A DNA stretch of 32,034 nt from Setaria digitata. Taxonomy: Eukaryota > Nematoda > Chromadorea > Rhabditida > Setariidae. The stretch is taken from contig RCAB01000621.1 in NCBI GenBank assembly GCA_003640385.1, positions 1-32,034 on the forward strand, given 5' to 3'. Of this stretch, positions 22,684 through 32,034 are shown one piece after another. The notes under the pieces were generated by a model. That model made no database searches. It was given only the letters and a program-made list of their open reading frames with translations, and had not been told where the DNA came from. The stretch's first letter is position 1; each line of letters begins with the position of its first letter. A program made the translations under genes and the position numbers.

Positions 22684-24255
22684 ACTTTTTTCAATACATT
22701 GATTAGCTATATATCTTGAAGCGGTAATTCCAAATCTTTCACCAGTATTTGTGATTTTACAGCTCCTATTTCAAAAGCATTACTTGAACTTAGAGATTTA
22801 GAGTGGTCAGTGAATTCTGAGAAACTATTGGAATGATTTAATTATCTAATAAAATTTAAGAGAAAGTAGGATATAGGAACAGCTTACTTTCATCTTGAAT
22901 CTTTGGATTCTGTAATATACCATCAGTATTATCAACGGTTGTCCGTGCTGCACTTCTTTCACCATTCTTATTGAATGATGTACTAGCCTCGTTTCTTTCG
23001 ATATTTTTCGAACTGAAAACTCTGTCTCAAAAGATAACCGGATGAATAACACACAAACTACACAAATCCTTTGGAGTCCAGAAATTTCTTCGGGGGAAAA
23101 ATTTTGAAACTTTTAATCTGAACTAAATATAATAATAACATACTTTTTATTAGCACATTCTTTTGCACTGAATTCTGCACTTGTAGCGTTCTGATCTAAA
23201 AGGCTGGAGGAACTTCAATAAACCATAAATAGGATGAATATTCGTAGGTTGTATTTACTCATTTGACCTAATATATTGATGTGATGAGTATAAAGGAAAC
23301 AACATCACTATTCAAGTAACATACGTCATTCAAAGTATAAGGAAATTCAATGTTTATTCAACACCTTAAATTATATCCTTGCATCAAACAGGAAGCAATA
23401 TCACTGTTATTGCTAATACAACTTGTGAATATTCAGAATTCAAATTAAAGTTCAACCCTTCAAAACAGTGCCAAGTTCCGGTGAAAAAGAACTTCTTAAC
23501 AAAGAGGGGAAAAAAAGACGAAAACAATAGCAAAAGAGAAACAGAAGGAGAGATACTTTATAAAAGTGGAAAACGATTCAGGAACATACCTGTACCACTG
23601 GTAGCACGTGTAGGAGCAAATCGTCGTGTGATCGTTCCCTGAGGAAATCCTCTCCTTTCGGTATTACTATTCGTTGGGAGCAACTCAGCTGTGGATGGTA
23701 CTGAACTATCCGTTGAAGTGGATGAACTTACAGCTGGCATAGCACGTGATGCATCTGGTTCATCTGAATAATAAAAATTCTAGTTACAAAAGGGTGATTT
23801 TTGCACTCTATGCAAATTGTTTGTCAGCGGAGCATAAATTCGCTATTTTCACGAAATGAAAATCTACAGAAAAGGCACATCAAGATTACCAGAATCTGAT
23901 TTAACATTTCCTGTAGCACATGAAGTACTCTGTTCCATCATACCTACGCCGATTAGTGTGTAGGCATAAACCAAACCAGCTGAATTAAAAAATTATTCAA
24001 AAAAAAAGTCTCGATCATTTCATTTAATTACCACAGGCTCCTTTTTTCGTTATTCTAATAATACTAGAACAAAGAAAGCAATCAAAAACTGAATATCTGA
24101 TATTAAACAACGGCACCAATTTACTAATGTTACATTGATTTTGATCATTATCCTAACAGAAGTTATTTCTCTTCATAAAAAATGAAATGCATAAACTTTT
24201 TAGAATGAAAAAAATAACAATCACGCTTCTTGCACGACTCGAAATAATATAACTA

Positions 24256-24291
<36 letters not shown>

Positions 24292-27115
24292 TTTCTTCAC
24301 CCATTAATTCGAACACATTTACGTACATGAATAAATAAGTGCTGGAAATATGGGTTCATTTCTTTCCTGAGCAGTTTCGACAAGAATTCGCAGTGGTCCC
24401 TTTGGACACAGTACAGCAATAAGATCCCAAATAGAAATAACAGCAAGAACAGTCCAAACTGTCCATTCCGGCAAATACTTGATAAAAATGAGCGCCATCA
24501 ATGCTGACATCATTATTAAATAACCCTAAAAAAATTGCAGCATCAGTTCTATTGCTAAAAAGATTAAATGATCCAGTGAGGATTGCCTAATCATTAACTG
24601 CAGTGAATCTGCAAGTAATAGACCGACTGTACATTGTGGAACCATACAATATTTGCATGAAACCATTTTTGAATCCACTAGATGACTGGAAGCTCTTAAT
24701 TAACCGAAGTGAAGAAAATTCCTCCCAACGAGACATTTTATGCTTACCTGTTGCATTCTTAAAGGTCCTTTCCAGTGAATACAAATCATTCCCATCACGC
24801 CATAATTCCAAATAAAAATGCAAATTAATATGTAATCAACCGGTATGTTATAACTTTTAAAAACTTCTCTGGAAAAAAAACGATTTTTCTGACAATCAAT
24901 CCAGATTCTGATATGAATCTGTCCATTCTGAGTCCAATTCTTACGAACAAATTAGTGATTTCATTAAATCTCGCTAGAAACCAAGCCAGGAAAACTAATA
25001 TATTAAAACACCAGTGAAAAAATTATTAATGAAATACTTACTGCAAATACATAAACGTGAAAAGAGACAACAATATCAGGCTGCTCATTATCAACCACGC
25101 ACTGATGATCTAAAACTGAGGCAAAGTTGCAACTTCAACTGCGGAGTACTGACATATAAAAGATCTCTTAATTTCAACTAAGCATTAAAAAGTCGCCGAT
25201 AACAGCAATACAAAGAGCTACGAAGGCAAATAATGGAGTAACGTTTATATTATTATTTAATCTAAATAAGTGACGAAACATACCCGATAAAACCGGAACT
25301 TGTAAAGAAGAATTAATAAAACAGTCATCAAAACTACCACTCCCAAAATAATAAAAGCATTTCCCAACGACATTATTAACTTTTCACCAGTATTATCGGT
25401 TTCCTTGGTAAATGGCGTATAAATTCTGAAAAAAAGAAAAGAAAAACAAATGTTAAGAAATAAATATAGTGATATTAGGCTATCAATTCGACCAACAATA
25501 TATCACAAATCACATATGATAACAATGTATTATCAGTGTGTTGCCATACGTTAAGTGTGAAATGGGAGACAAATGTAGAAGTACAAGCAAAAAGATTTAA
25601 TGACCTTCAAAATTCCTCCTGATTCCTACCATTTGTGATTTCAAACCAACTCTGTCATACCAGGTGAAAAACATTTTCGCACAGTTTGTGACCGAAATTA
25701 TGGCGAACTTTGCATTTTTATACTTGCACCACATGCATAAACTCAACAAAATTTTCAGAATTTAAATTAATAATTATTGACAGTAATCTTACAGATATTG
25801 GCCATCTTTACGACTGTAGTAACCAACAGTATTCATCGTAAATATAACAAATACCATACAAATGGAAACTGGAACAAACAGATGAATAACGTGTTGCGCG
25901 CCATATTTCAATTCTGATTCTTCTTCATCATCGTCTATTTCTAAATAGATACATAACTTCTAATATATATTTTTCGGGAGTAAAAAAGTAAAAGTAAAAT
26001 TAAGTGAAAATGCATGCAATATAAGTGGAGTATATTGTACTGTTTTGCTCTGTATGTCAAAAAATTTTTAGTTATTCAAACCAGACTTGCTAACCCTAAG
26101 AAAACTCGACTAAGATCTGATATTATTAATGTTACAAACCAAACTCCTTTTAATAGAGATAAATAGAACGCAGTAATTAAAACACCTTGAAATAATTTTA
26201 TTTGTTCTTATTAAACTAGGCATTACCTTTAACGCCGCTGAATGATTGGACGTTAAAAGCAATATGATTCTAACCTTTTTATCTTAGATAAACATTACTT
26301 CATCTAAGATTCGCTACATCAACTACAAAAATAGCCCTTTCTATTGCCAGGACATTTTAGCAAATTTATACCTTGTGTTGCATTTTCAGTAATCCCAGAT
26401 CGTACATCGGTTTTTCCCATAGAACGATTTTGTGAACGGCTTTGTTTACTAGACTACAAAATCAATTAACTATTAATTTTCTTTTGCTTGAGACGTGAAT
26501 ATACTAGTTTACAGATATTTTGACTGAAATTTACTGTCTTGACTAACTTCACTACTTAATAATATTGTATCAAAATAGAATGAGAACAAAAAATAGATTG
26601 AAATAAAAGTAGTGAAAGTGAGGAGCAAAGCACAAGCGAACTTCTGAAACATATACTTCCACCTATTTCCGACAGATTTTTCCATTCACATCCTACTTTA
26701 GCCATACCGTTAATAACAAATAATTAAATCTGATATGTCAGAAAATTTCTTAACAAAGCCAACATGATGTAAATTTCCCAAAATTATTTTCCAATAAAAA
26801 TTTCTCGGTGCAGAACTTATCCAACCCATGAATTTCATCTTTTTCCTTTCGTCATTTTTGGTAGTGATATTTCAACAGCCACTATAAGTTCAGTTTTTTC
26901 AAAGAGTCTTATCTGTTAGTATAAACTTGTCCAATGCGCTAAAAGAAATACTCATAATATTAGGCAGAACTTAGGTTCGGTTGAGAACTTCGGTAAAGCC
27001 AAATAAATAGTCTAACTCTTGTCTCTCGTTGTGCTTTCGTCTTACTAACTGTTCCCTGTTCATCCATTCCTGACATATTCGGCTGCGCCGATATTTCCTC
27101 AGCGACCTCTCCCAT
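21975..27115 (-). CDS. sel-12: Presenilin, gamma-secretase catalytic subunit (SEL-12-like), 13 exons
   Basis: Exons (minus): 27115-27017, 26453-26372, 25940-25793, 25425-25284, 25109-25042, 24868-24748, 24525-24327, 23979-23890, 23763-23590, 23195-23144, 23012-22888, 22590-22478, 22130-21975; 522 residues, all phases agree. This multi-pass aspartyl protease cleaves Notch/LIN-12-type receptors within the membrane, in complex with nicastrin, APH-1 and PEN-2. Seen: acidic [17 protein letters not shown] before TM1, [32 protein letters not shown], first catalytic Asp254 in [33 protein letters not shown], second catalytic Asp442 in [20 protein letters not shown], and PALP (488-491). C-terminal [12 protein letters not shown] resembles SEL-12 rather than human. 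WD instead of YD at the first active site is, as I recall, also in SEL-12. The cytosolic loop (~300-434) is long, Ser/Thr/Asn-rich and split over four exons; it makes most of the excess over human PS1 (467). Exon 1 (~33 residues) has no homologue I recognise. Confidence 0.97.
22131..22477 (-). other. Last presenilin intron, contains a perfect 15-bp hairpin
   Basis: The intron holds TTTTGGAATTTGAAA (22221-22235) and its exact reverse complement (22246-22260) with a 10-base loop. The rest is AT-rich and not recognised. Confidence 0.7.
22221..22260. repeat. Inverted repeat, 15-bp perfect arms, 10-base loop
   Basis: The arms TTTTGGAATTTGAAA and TTTCAAATTCCAAAA are exact reverse complements flanking TATAAATTCT. 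It lies inside the final presenilin intron and could fold in the pre-mRNA, or be the remnant of a small inverted-repeat element. No target-site duplication was recognised. Confidence 0.85.
22594..22615. repeat. (AT)n tract forming part of the 3' splice site of presenilin exon 12
   Basis: About 11 AT dinucleotides lie directly upstream (minus sense) of the TTTAG acceptor of exon 12, whose first base is 22590. They occupy the position of the polypyrimidine tract. Confidence 0.9.
22651..22681. repeat. (TA)n microsatellite in presenilin intron 11
   Basis: Fifteen TA dinucleotides form a second tract in the same intron as the splice-site tract, 35 bases away and joined by a degenerate ATA-rich linker. 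Confidence 0.9.
24259..24288. repeat. (TA)n microsatellite with palindromic ends, presenilin intron 7
   Basis: Fifteen TA units are flanked by ACTG on the left and CAGT on the right, so the whole 24255-24292 block is self-complementary and can form a cruciform or hairpin. It lies between the exon with the first catalytic Asp and exon 8. Confidence 0.85.
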
Positions 27116-27117
27116 CA

Positions 27118-27121
27118 CCTA
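27118..27121 (-). promoter_or_regulatory. Probable SL trans-splice acceptor of presenilin
   Basis: The minus strand reads CTCTTTTTTAG immediately before GTG and the ATG, leaving a three-base leader. The strong T-tract and the lack of any need for an upstream exon favour trans-splicing; a cis-spliced non-coding exon is the alternative. Confidence 0.6.
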
Positions 27122-30100
27122 AAAAAGAGAATATTAAGAAGGCGAAAGAAACATCGCGGCAAAACAATATCGATAGACGATCACGTAATTCACATCAGCT
27201 ACTTCCGTCATTAAGTTGCTAAACGCTCATACTGCATGCGATGTCGGCATTAGTCCTTGAATGCTATCAAGGATGGCCTGGAAAGAGATAAGAATGTGTA
27301 ATTCGTTTCATAGGATGACATGCCTTCAGAATACTCAAAACTAAGATGACGACTGATCTCTACTGCATAGAAATCGACTCTCACGAGTTCCATCTGCTGC
27401 TAATCCTCACACTACTCACGCACGTGGGAACTCCCGTCACCCTTCTTCCCCTATCCTAGTCTTGAGACGTAGGTATTTCATTCTGTCATCCTTCGCGCAA
27501 GCCGTGTATTTCCGCTTATCCTCGCCCTCTTTGTACTTTCTCGTAATTGCGTGTACGTGGTGACTAACGTTCTGTACTGCTGCTGTTGGCAGTATTAGCA
27601 TGAAGTAAATTACTGCCGTGCAGTTAGTAGTTCAATAATAAGTCTTTCGTAGGTATTGATAAACTAAAAAGTTGAAATTTACGTGAGGTACTCGCAGAAA
27701 TACGTAGAGGACGTAGCCATATTTGCATGGCCTGTTTGTTGTTTCCTATAAGCACTGGTCGGTTAAGGACTTAATCAATGATAATGAGTTAATTACTGGT
27801 AAATGTCAAGGACAGAATTGCCGTATAATGTTGTTACCAGGAGCAGGAAGCGATTTTGTGGTGAATAAATGACGAAAAAATAAAGTAACTAGTGATCCTA
27901 AAGCGAGTTGCAACTACCAGTTTTTGTTTTTGTCTTTTTTTGCTTCCTAGTTCTTAGTAAGTTGTGTTCGGATTTAAATTTAATTGTGAAATATATTCAA
28001 CATTAACTCTCTGTAGTTCCTCTGTTCTATTAATACAGGTGTAGTCTTAGCATATCTTTCTGTAGTCATTTTTTGTACTGCCTGACGTTTGCATTATTTC
28101 ATCAGCATCTTTATTCGCTTTTAAAGGGTACTTGAACATTGTGTGTTTCTAGTGGTAGAAGCAGACGTTGCTCTGATAAAGAAGTGCCATAACGCACAGT
28201 ATTAATACATAATACTGCAGTTAAGCCTTAACTTTAAAACACAACTATTGCAAAGTTAAAATTAGAAATTGAATGAATTAAAACGCATTATAAAGGAGGG
28301 TTATAGGGCAACGAAGCCAGGGGAAGTCCATGAGGCAAAGTGACCAATACACTTCCCAGTTGGGGAAATGGGACTCTATCATAGACTAAGCATTAATTCA
28401 GATTTACTAAGAGCACATAACAGAAATTGGATATGAGGTCGAACTTCGAAAACTAGTGTGTATTCATTGACATACGCAAGGTACGAATTTAAGAAGTGTT
28501 GATGTAAGTAGCACTAGGTTTGTAAACTGTAAACAGAATTGCTGAAGGATTCGAATCAGATTAAACGTTTGATGAAGTTTTCATTAATTTGTGGAGCAGA
28601 GATAACGCAATGTGAAAGAGTTTAACTTGATTAGTAAAGAAATCGGATTGAAATACATGTGATAGAGATGTAACATTTTTCCTAGGGTTATTTCATATTA
28701 TGGGACCGGAGTTCAGTGGACTAACTGTGGCTAAGACAAGCCCACATGCAAATCGGACAAGAAACAGCAGTTTGATTTAAATATGGGATGGGGGAACATT
28801 TCTAACAGCATTTGTATTACATTTTCTGAGCAGCTTCGGAGAAATCAAGAATGTAACTTTCTGAGTACAGTAGTAAATGGTTTGAAGTTTAAATATGAGT
28901 AGGCATACTATGATTGATATACTTGACAATGTTGTACAATTAAAAGTCTTAGAATTTATTGGCGAGCAAGGTGGTTGCAATTTTGTGAAATAGGGATTTC
29001 TTGTGAAAACTTCAGTTGAGAGGTAAATACGTAATTTGATTATTATCGAATTTGAAAGGCAATAAAATTCAGTGATTAAGTGATTAGTATATACATATCA
29101 GAATCATTTTGTTCAAAGTGAATAAAGCAATTCGAACTTGTAGAAATATTTGGCTATGAACGGTCCTAGTTAGATTTTCCTATTATCGTTGGTGCGGTAA
29201 AGAACCTAATAAATTTAACATTTGATGTGATGAATGTAAACGTGAAACAGTGATGGAATAGAAATGGTCTTTTCTTTCCGTTACTTTAGATTACCATTAA
29301 GAGAGAACAAACAGTTCTTCAAATTAAAAAATAGCGTCAATTTGAGACTGATAAATAGTTTTGATAAGTCTGGGTGGTTTTAATTTGATGGTGTGTTCAA
29401 AAACGGAATCAGCGTTACTTTTAAGCCACTTTTATATCATTTTTTGGATTTTTTGCATGATTATTCGCTCGTCGTTTCTTGTATTTGAATTTATCCATTA
29501 CCTGACTAATTTATACTTAAACTGATTAATAATCACACGAATTAACATAATATAATTTGTATAAATATTACTAGTGTAGTATAATATATATGATACTACT
29601 TATTACAGTTCATTCCAGCAGTTGTTTGTCCCCTCGTCCTTGCCTCCGAAATTTTCAAAAAAAGAAAAAAATCATTGCTAATGATTTCTTTCTTAAGTTT
29701 TACTGCTGCTTAAAACTCTTTACATTCCAATCATCGTATTTCTGCTATTTATTCCTTTTTCCATTCATTATTTTTCTATCCGGTTATTTCCTATACCTTT
29801 CCGTTTTGAATATCGTTTTATGGAATATTTAAATTATTACTGTAATAGATGACCCATTGCCCTGCAAGGGAAAGTGGAGGAGGAGTTAGTGAGGTGAAGA
29901 ACTGAGACCCCGATCATTTCTGGTATATTATTGGAGGATTTGAATTTGGCCTTATGAAAATAGGAGGGAGGGGATTTTAAATGGCCTAACGTGGTCTTAC
30001 GTCTGGACTAGATTGATTGCTTGTTAGTTAAACTTAAAGCGGTATGGAAAGAGGTGGGTGTTTCTCTTCTCTTTTGTGAATGGTTTTTTTCGTTTTTTTT

Positions 30101-30531
30101 TTTCTTTTTTCACGTAAGCTGAACTAATTTGCTAATTTCGAGTAATTTTGAAGAAATTAGTAAAAATTCCTAGAATCAGTAATGTAGCAGTTTAACAGAA
30201 TTTGAGTAAATTGGATTTTTTGGTTCTGTTAAATGGAAATTTAATTTTATCAGATTTTGTACTTGACAATATAAAATCTAGTTTAACGTAAATTCACAAA
30301 TTAAGTCAGCTGTAATTAACTTGATTTTTCTTATTAGAAAGTTAAACGGATCAAATCAATCGAACTTATTTTAACTAGAGTTAAAAAAGTCGAATTAATT
30401 CATCCTGCTCCGGCAAAATCTAAATCGTGGAAATAATTTAATTGCAGTGATTAAATGGATAACAATATCAAAATTATGCCCAAATTTTTGATTTTTCTGA
30501 ATTTTTTTACCTATCAGTTTTGTTTTTTTAG
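27122..30531. other. Gene-free divergent region between presenilin and the secreted-protein gene
   Basis: About 3.4 kb. The part nearest presenilin (~27130-27600) is richer in C, G and CpG and is the likely promoter of that gene. The rest is AT-rich. An imperfect hairpin (CACTTCCC / GGGGAAATG) occurs near 28350-28369, and an 8-bp inverted pair TTTTAACT-ag-AGTTAAAA at 30369-30386. Frames at 28777-28980 (minus) and 29590-29832 (plus) are low-complexity or show no recognisable protein. I cannot support a gene here. Confidence 0.5.
30521..30531 (+). promoter_or_regulatory. Probable SL trans-splice acceptor of the secreted-protein gene
   Basis: TGTTTTTTTAG ends at 30531, 47 bases before the ATG at 30579. 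The long T-run and the absence of an upstream coding exon fit a trans-splice or 5'-UTR acceptor. Confidence 0.55.
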
Positions 30532-30578
30532 GAAGCGCTAATTTTAAGAAGCGATATGGTTATCCGTACGCGAAGAAA

Positions 30579-31512
30579 ATGCGCTTATTTTTGTGGATGT
30601 TCATACTTTTGATATTAAATAACTCAGTACCATGCCCTGCTGTTGAAGAAAATTACGGACGCACTGGACGTGCTGTGGGTCATAGTGAACAGTATATTAA
30701 GGAGGTAAAAAGTGTATGATATAGACCTTTTGTTATTGGTTAAAGTAGTGAACTTTCGAGTCTTTTTTAAAAAACACAATAGCTGGACCTACGTCTGTAT
30801 CATGGCTTTGTTTTCCGGAATTTATTCATTTTTGTTTTACCAGAACTTTTTTCCTATATTGATCGAGAAGTATTATTGAACGGTATTAAAGATATATTCC
30901 ATAATCTTTAATGAGTTGATTAGTGTATTAGCAAATATTTTCGTTATAGTTAAGTTCCTGAAATGGTTATATTCCGGAAAATAAAGTATCTTAAATTTAT
31001 AATTTTTTGCTAGTATAGCAAGCAGATATGCCACTCAAGAGAAAGCACATACTGGTGATTTTGGTAATTGGCTTTTTCCACAGCACAACTTTTCTGATTT
31101 CATTTCCATCCTTTATTCATTTGTTATTTCATTTTTCTCTAACAACATTATAACCCTATGATTTACAGTTATGAACAGTTCATGCGTTTAACAGGGAAGA
31201 GTTTGTTCAAGCCGTGTGCCATTAACATGCAGAATCACAGGAAAAAAATTAATGGAATGTAAGATCTAACTGTACAGTACTTTATAGATATTTTATGCCC
31301 ATGCGAGCTGTATTCATACAGACTGGGCTTGTAATCAAGAATGTCGTCTGGAATATGTGAATCGTACTACTGGATTATGCACTCGGCCATCGTCAACGGA
31401 AACTTGCTTCGGAATACCCATTCGTTACAACTTTACCTTTGAAACACCGAACATAATAGCGGCATTACCGAAATATGAAATACTCAGTAAATTTCCACGG
31501 TGCGAAGATTAA
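30579..31512 (+). CDS. Unrecognised small secreted Cys-rich glycoprotein, 3 exons
   Basis: Predicted exons: 30579-30704, 31195-31258, 31322-31512; 126 residues. I do not recognise the family. Residues 1-16 (MRLFLWMFILLILNNS) are a clear signal peptide. A linker (~20-42) leads to a Cys-rich region with C46, C54, C67, C71, C83, C92 and C124; C19 may be an eighth. Motifs include WACNQEC and the C-terminal KFPRCED. Sequons NRT (77) and NFT (100) suggest glycosylation. The model rests on phase: exon 2 is entered at TTTAACAG so that phases 0 and 1 join; an alternative acceptor 27 bases upstream does not keep the frame. Donors are GTAAAA and GTAAGA, and the last acceptor is CATACAG. The only near neighbour is presenilin, 3.4 kb away and divergent. 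An extracellular role is inferred from the signal and the cysteines alone; ligand-like and matrix-type roles are equally possible. Confidence 0.75.
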
Positions 31513-32018
31513 TCATATTAGGTCTTAGATAACGTTGTTATATTTTCTAAAAATTTTAGCAGTAAAGCTGCATTTTACGAAAATCTTATGAAAACAACTG
31601 AAAGTTTTTTTTGGGGGTAATCTAACTGCATTTCATTTTGGTTTATTCGGGTGAAGAAAAGACTCTGACTTTATCCTGGATAATGGTTTATAATATCTTA
31701 AGTATTTTCATTTTCATTTTTTATCTAACTTGTTGATTTTTGATTTTTCATCTAGTTTCATCTATTACACTGTCGTTAGATTGAAACTGGTTGTAGGTGT
31801 TGGTCTGTGTTGGGACCTTTGTTGTGTGCAGTAGCTTACAGACCGTGTTCTAGTCGAGCGTACTTCGAAGTTTCGATGGATAAGGTATCTTGTTTTGGAA
31901 TGAACATTATGCAAACTAGCGGCAGCAAGAACTGATTTGACAATTTATGGCTGTCATTGTAGGATATTTTCTGAGTAGTGGCTTGGATACAGTTGTTGCA
32001 TCATCAGTTGAGCATTAC
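31513..32018. other. Downstream region of the secreted-protein gene
   Basis: About 0.5 kb with the 3' UTR and no further gene. No exact AATAAA was noticed close to the stop. Confidence 0.5.
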
Positions 32019-32034
32019 ATATATATATATATAT
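32019..32034. repeat. (AT)n tract at right edge
   Basis: The last 16 bases are perfect AT dinucleotides running into the window edge, so the true length is unknown. Confidence 0.9.

Noticed and set aside
23379..23642. 87-residue ORF on the plus strand
   Set aside because: It is the opposite strand of presenilin intron 9 and part of exon 9; Lys/Asn-rich with no recognisable domain.
24327..24513. Trp before the first presenilin catalytic Asp (WD for YD) as a possible defect
   Set aside because: As I recall, worm SEL-12 also has WD here, so it is a lineage trait and not loss of function.
24587..24823. 78-residue ORF on the minus strand and 70-residue ORF on the plus strand
   Set aside because: Both are shadows of presenilin exon 6 in other frames or on the other strand.
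28300..28375. Possible structured RNA or tRNA-like element around an imperfect hairpin
   Set aside because: No A or B box, only one short stem with a mismatch, and no cloverleaf possible by eye.
28777..28980. 67-residue ORF on the minus strand
   Set aside because: No homologue or splice partner seen; chance frame in a gene-free region.
29590..29832. 80-residue hydrophobic ORF on the plus strand
   Set aside because: Phe/Leu/Tyr-rich composition follows from T-rich DNA; no signal-anchor context or homology recognised.

Overview
This window looks like nuclear DNA of a parasitic roundworm, most likely a filarial or other spirurid (clade III) nematode. The reasons are: AT-rich sequence with many (TA)n tracts; intron-rich genes with introns of about 60-800 bases rather than the ~50 bases typical of Caenorhabditis; intron-type 3' splice sites placed 0-50 bases before start codons, as expected for spliced-leader (SL) trans-splicing; a nematode-type ET-module secreted protein; and a presenilin closest to worm SEL-12 in its WD active-site motif and its C-terminus. 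Species assignment is inference. No bacterial, viral, transposon, tRNA or rRNA gene was recognised.

Layout. 1-152 is an AT microsatellite with one N. 153-3570 holds no gene I can support. Minus strand: a small Cys-rich ET-module secreted protein (3571-4094), then a complete 15-exon CPSF2/CPSF100 gene (5186-11811). A 0.66-kb divergent spacer with a locally GC/CpG-richer core leads to three plus-strand genes in a row: NOSIP (12474-14546), SNRNP40/U5-40K (15326-17888) and LIPT1 (18689-20807). They are separated by about 0.8 kb each, with trans-splice-like acceptors directly before the second and third starts, so they could be an operon. Convergent to LIPT1 lies a complete 13-exon presenilin gene (21975-27115, minus). 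A 3.4-kb spacer follows, then a three-exon gene for an unrecognised small secreted Cys-rich protein (30579-31512, plus). The window ends in another (AT)n tract.

Function. CPSF2 (mRNA 3'-end processing), NOSIP (a U-box protein found with spliceosomes) and SNRNP40 (U5 snRNP WD40 protein) form a local group of mRNA-processing genes around one divergent spacer. LIPT1 serves mitochondrial lipoylation and presenilin is the catalytic subunit of gamma-secretase. The two small secreted proteins at the flanks are the least understood. All exon models were built by hand from splice signals, reading phase and remembered conservation with human and worm homologues; every model closes in frame from ATG to stop. 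No wholly new multi-gene system was evident. The best leads are the unknown secreted protein, the predicted C-terminal membrane segment on LIPT1, a GC-AG intron in LIPT1, and microsatellite and hairpin structure in presenilin introns.
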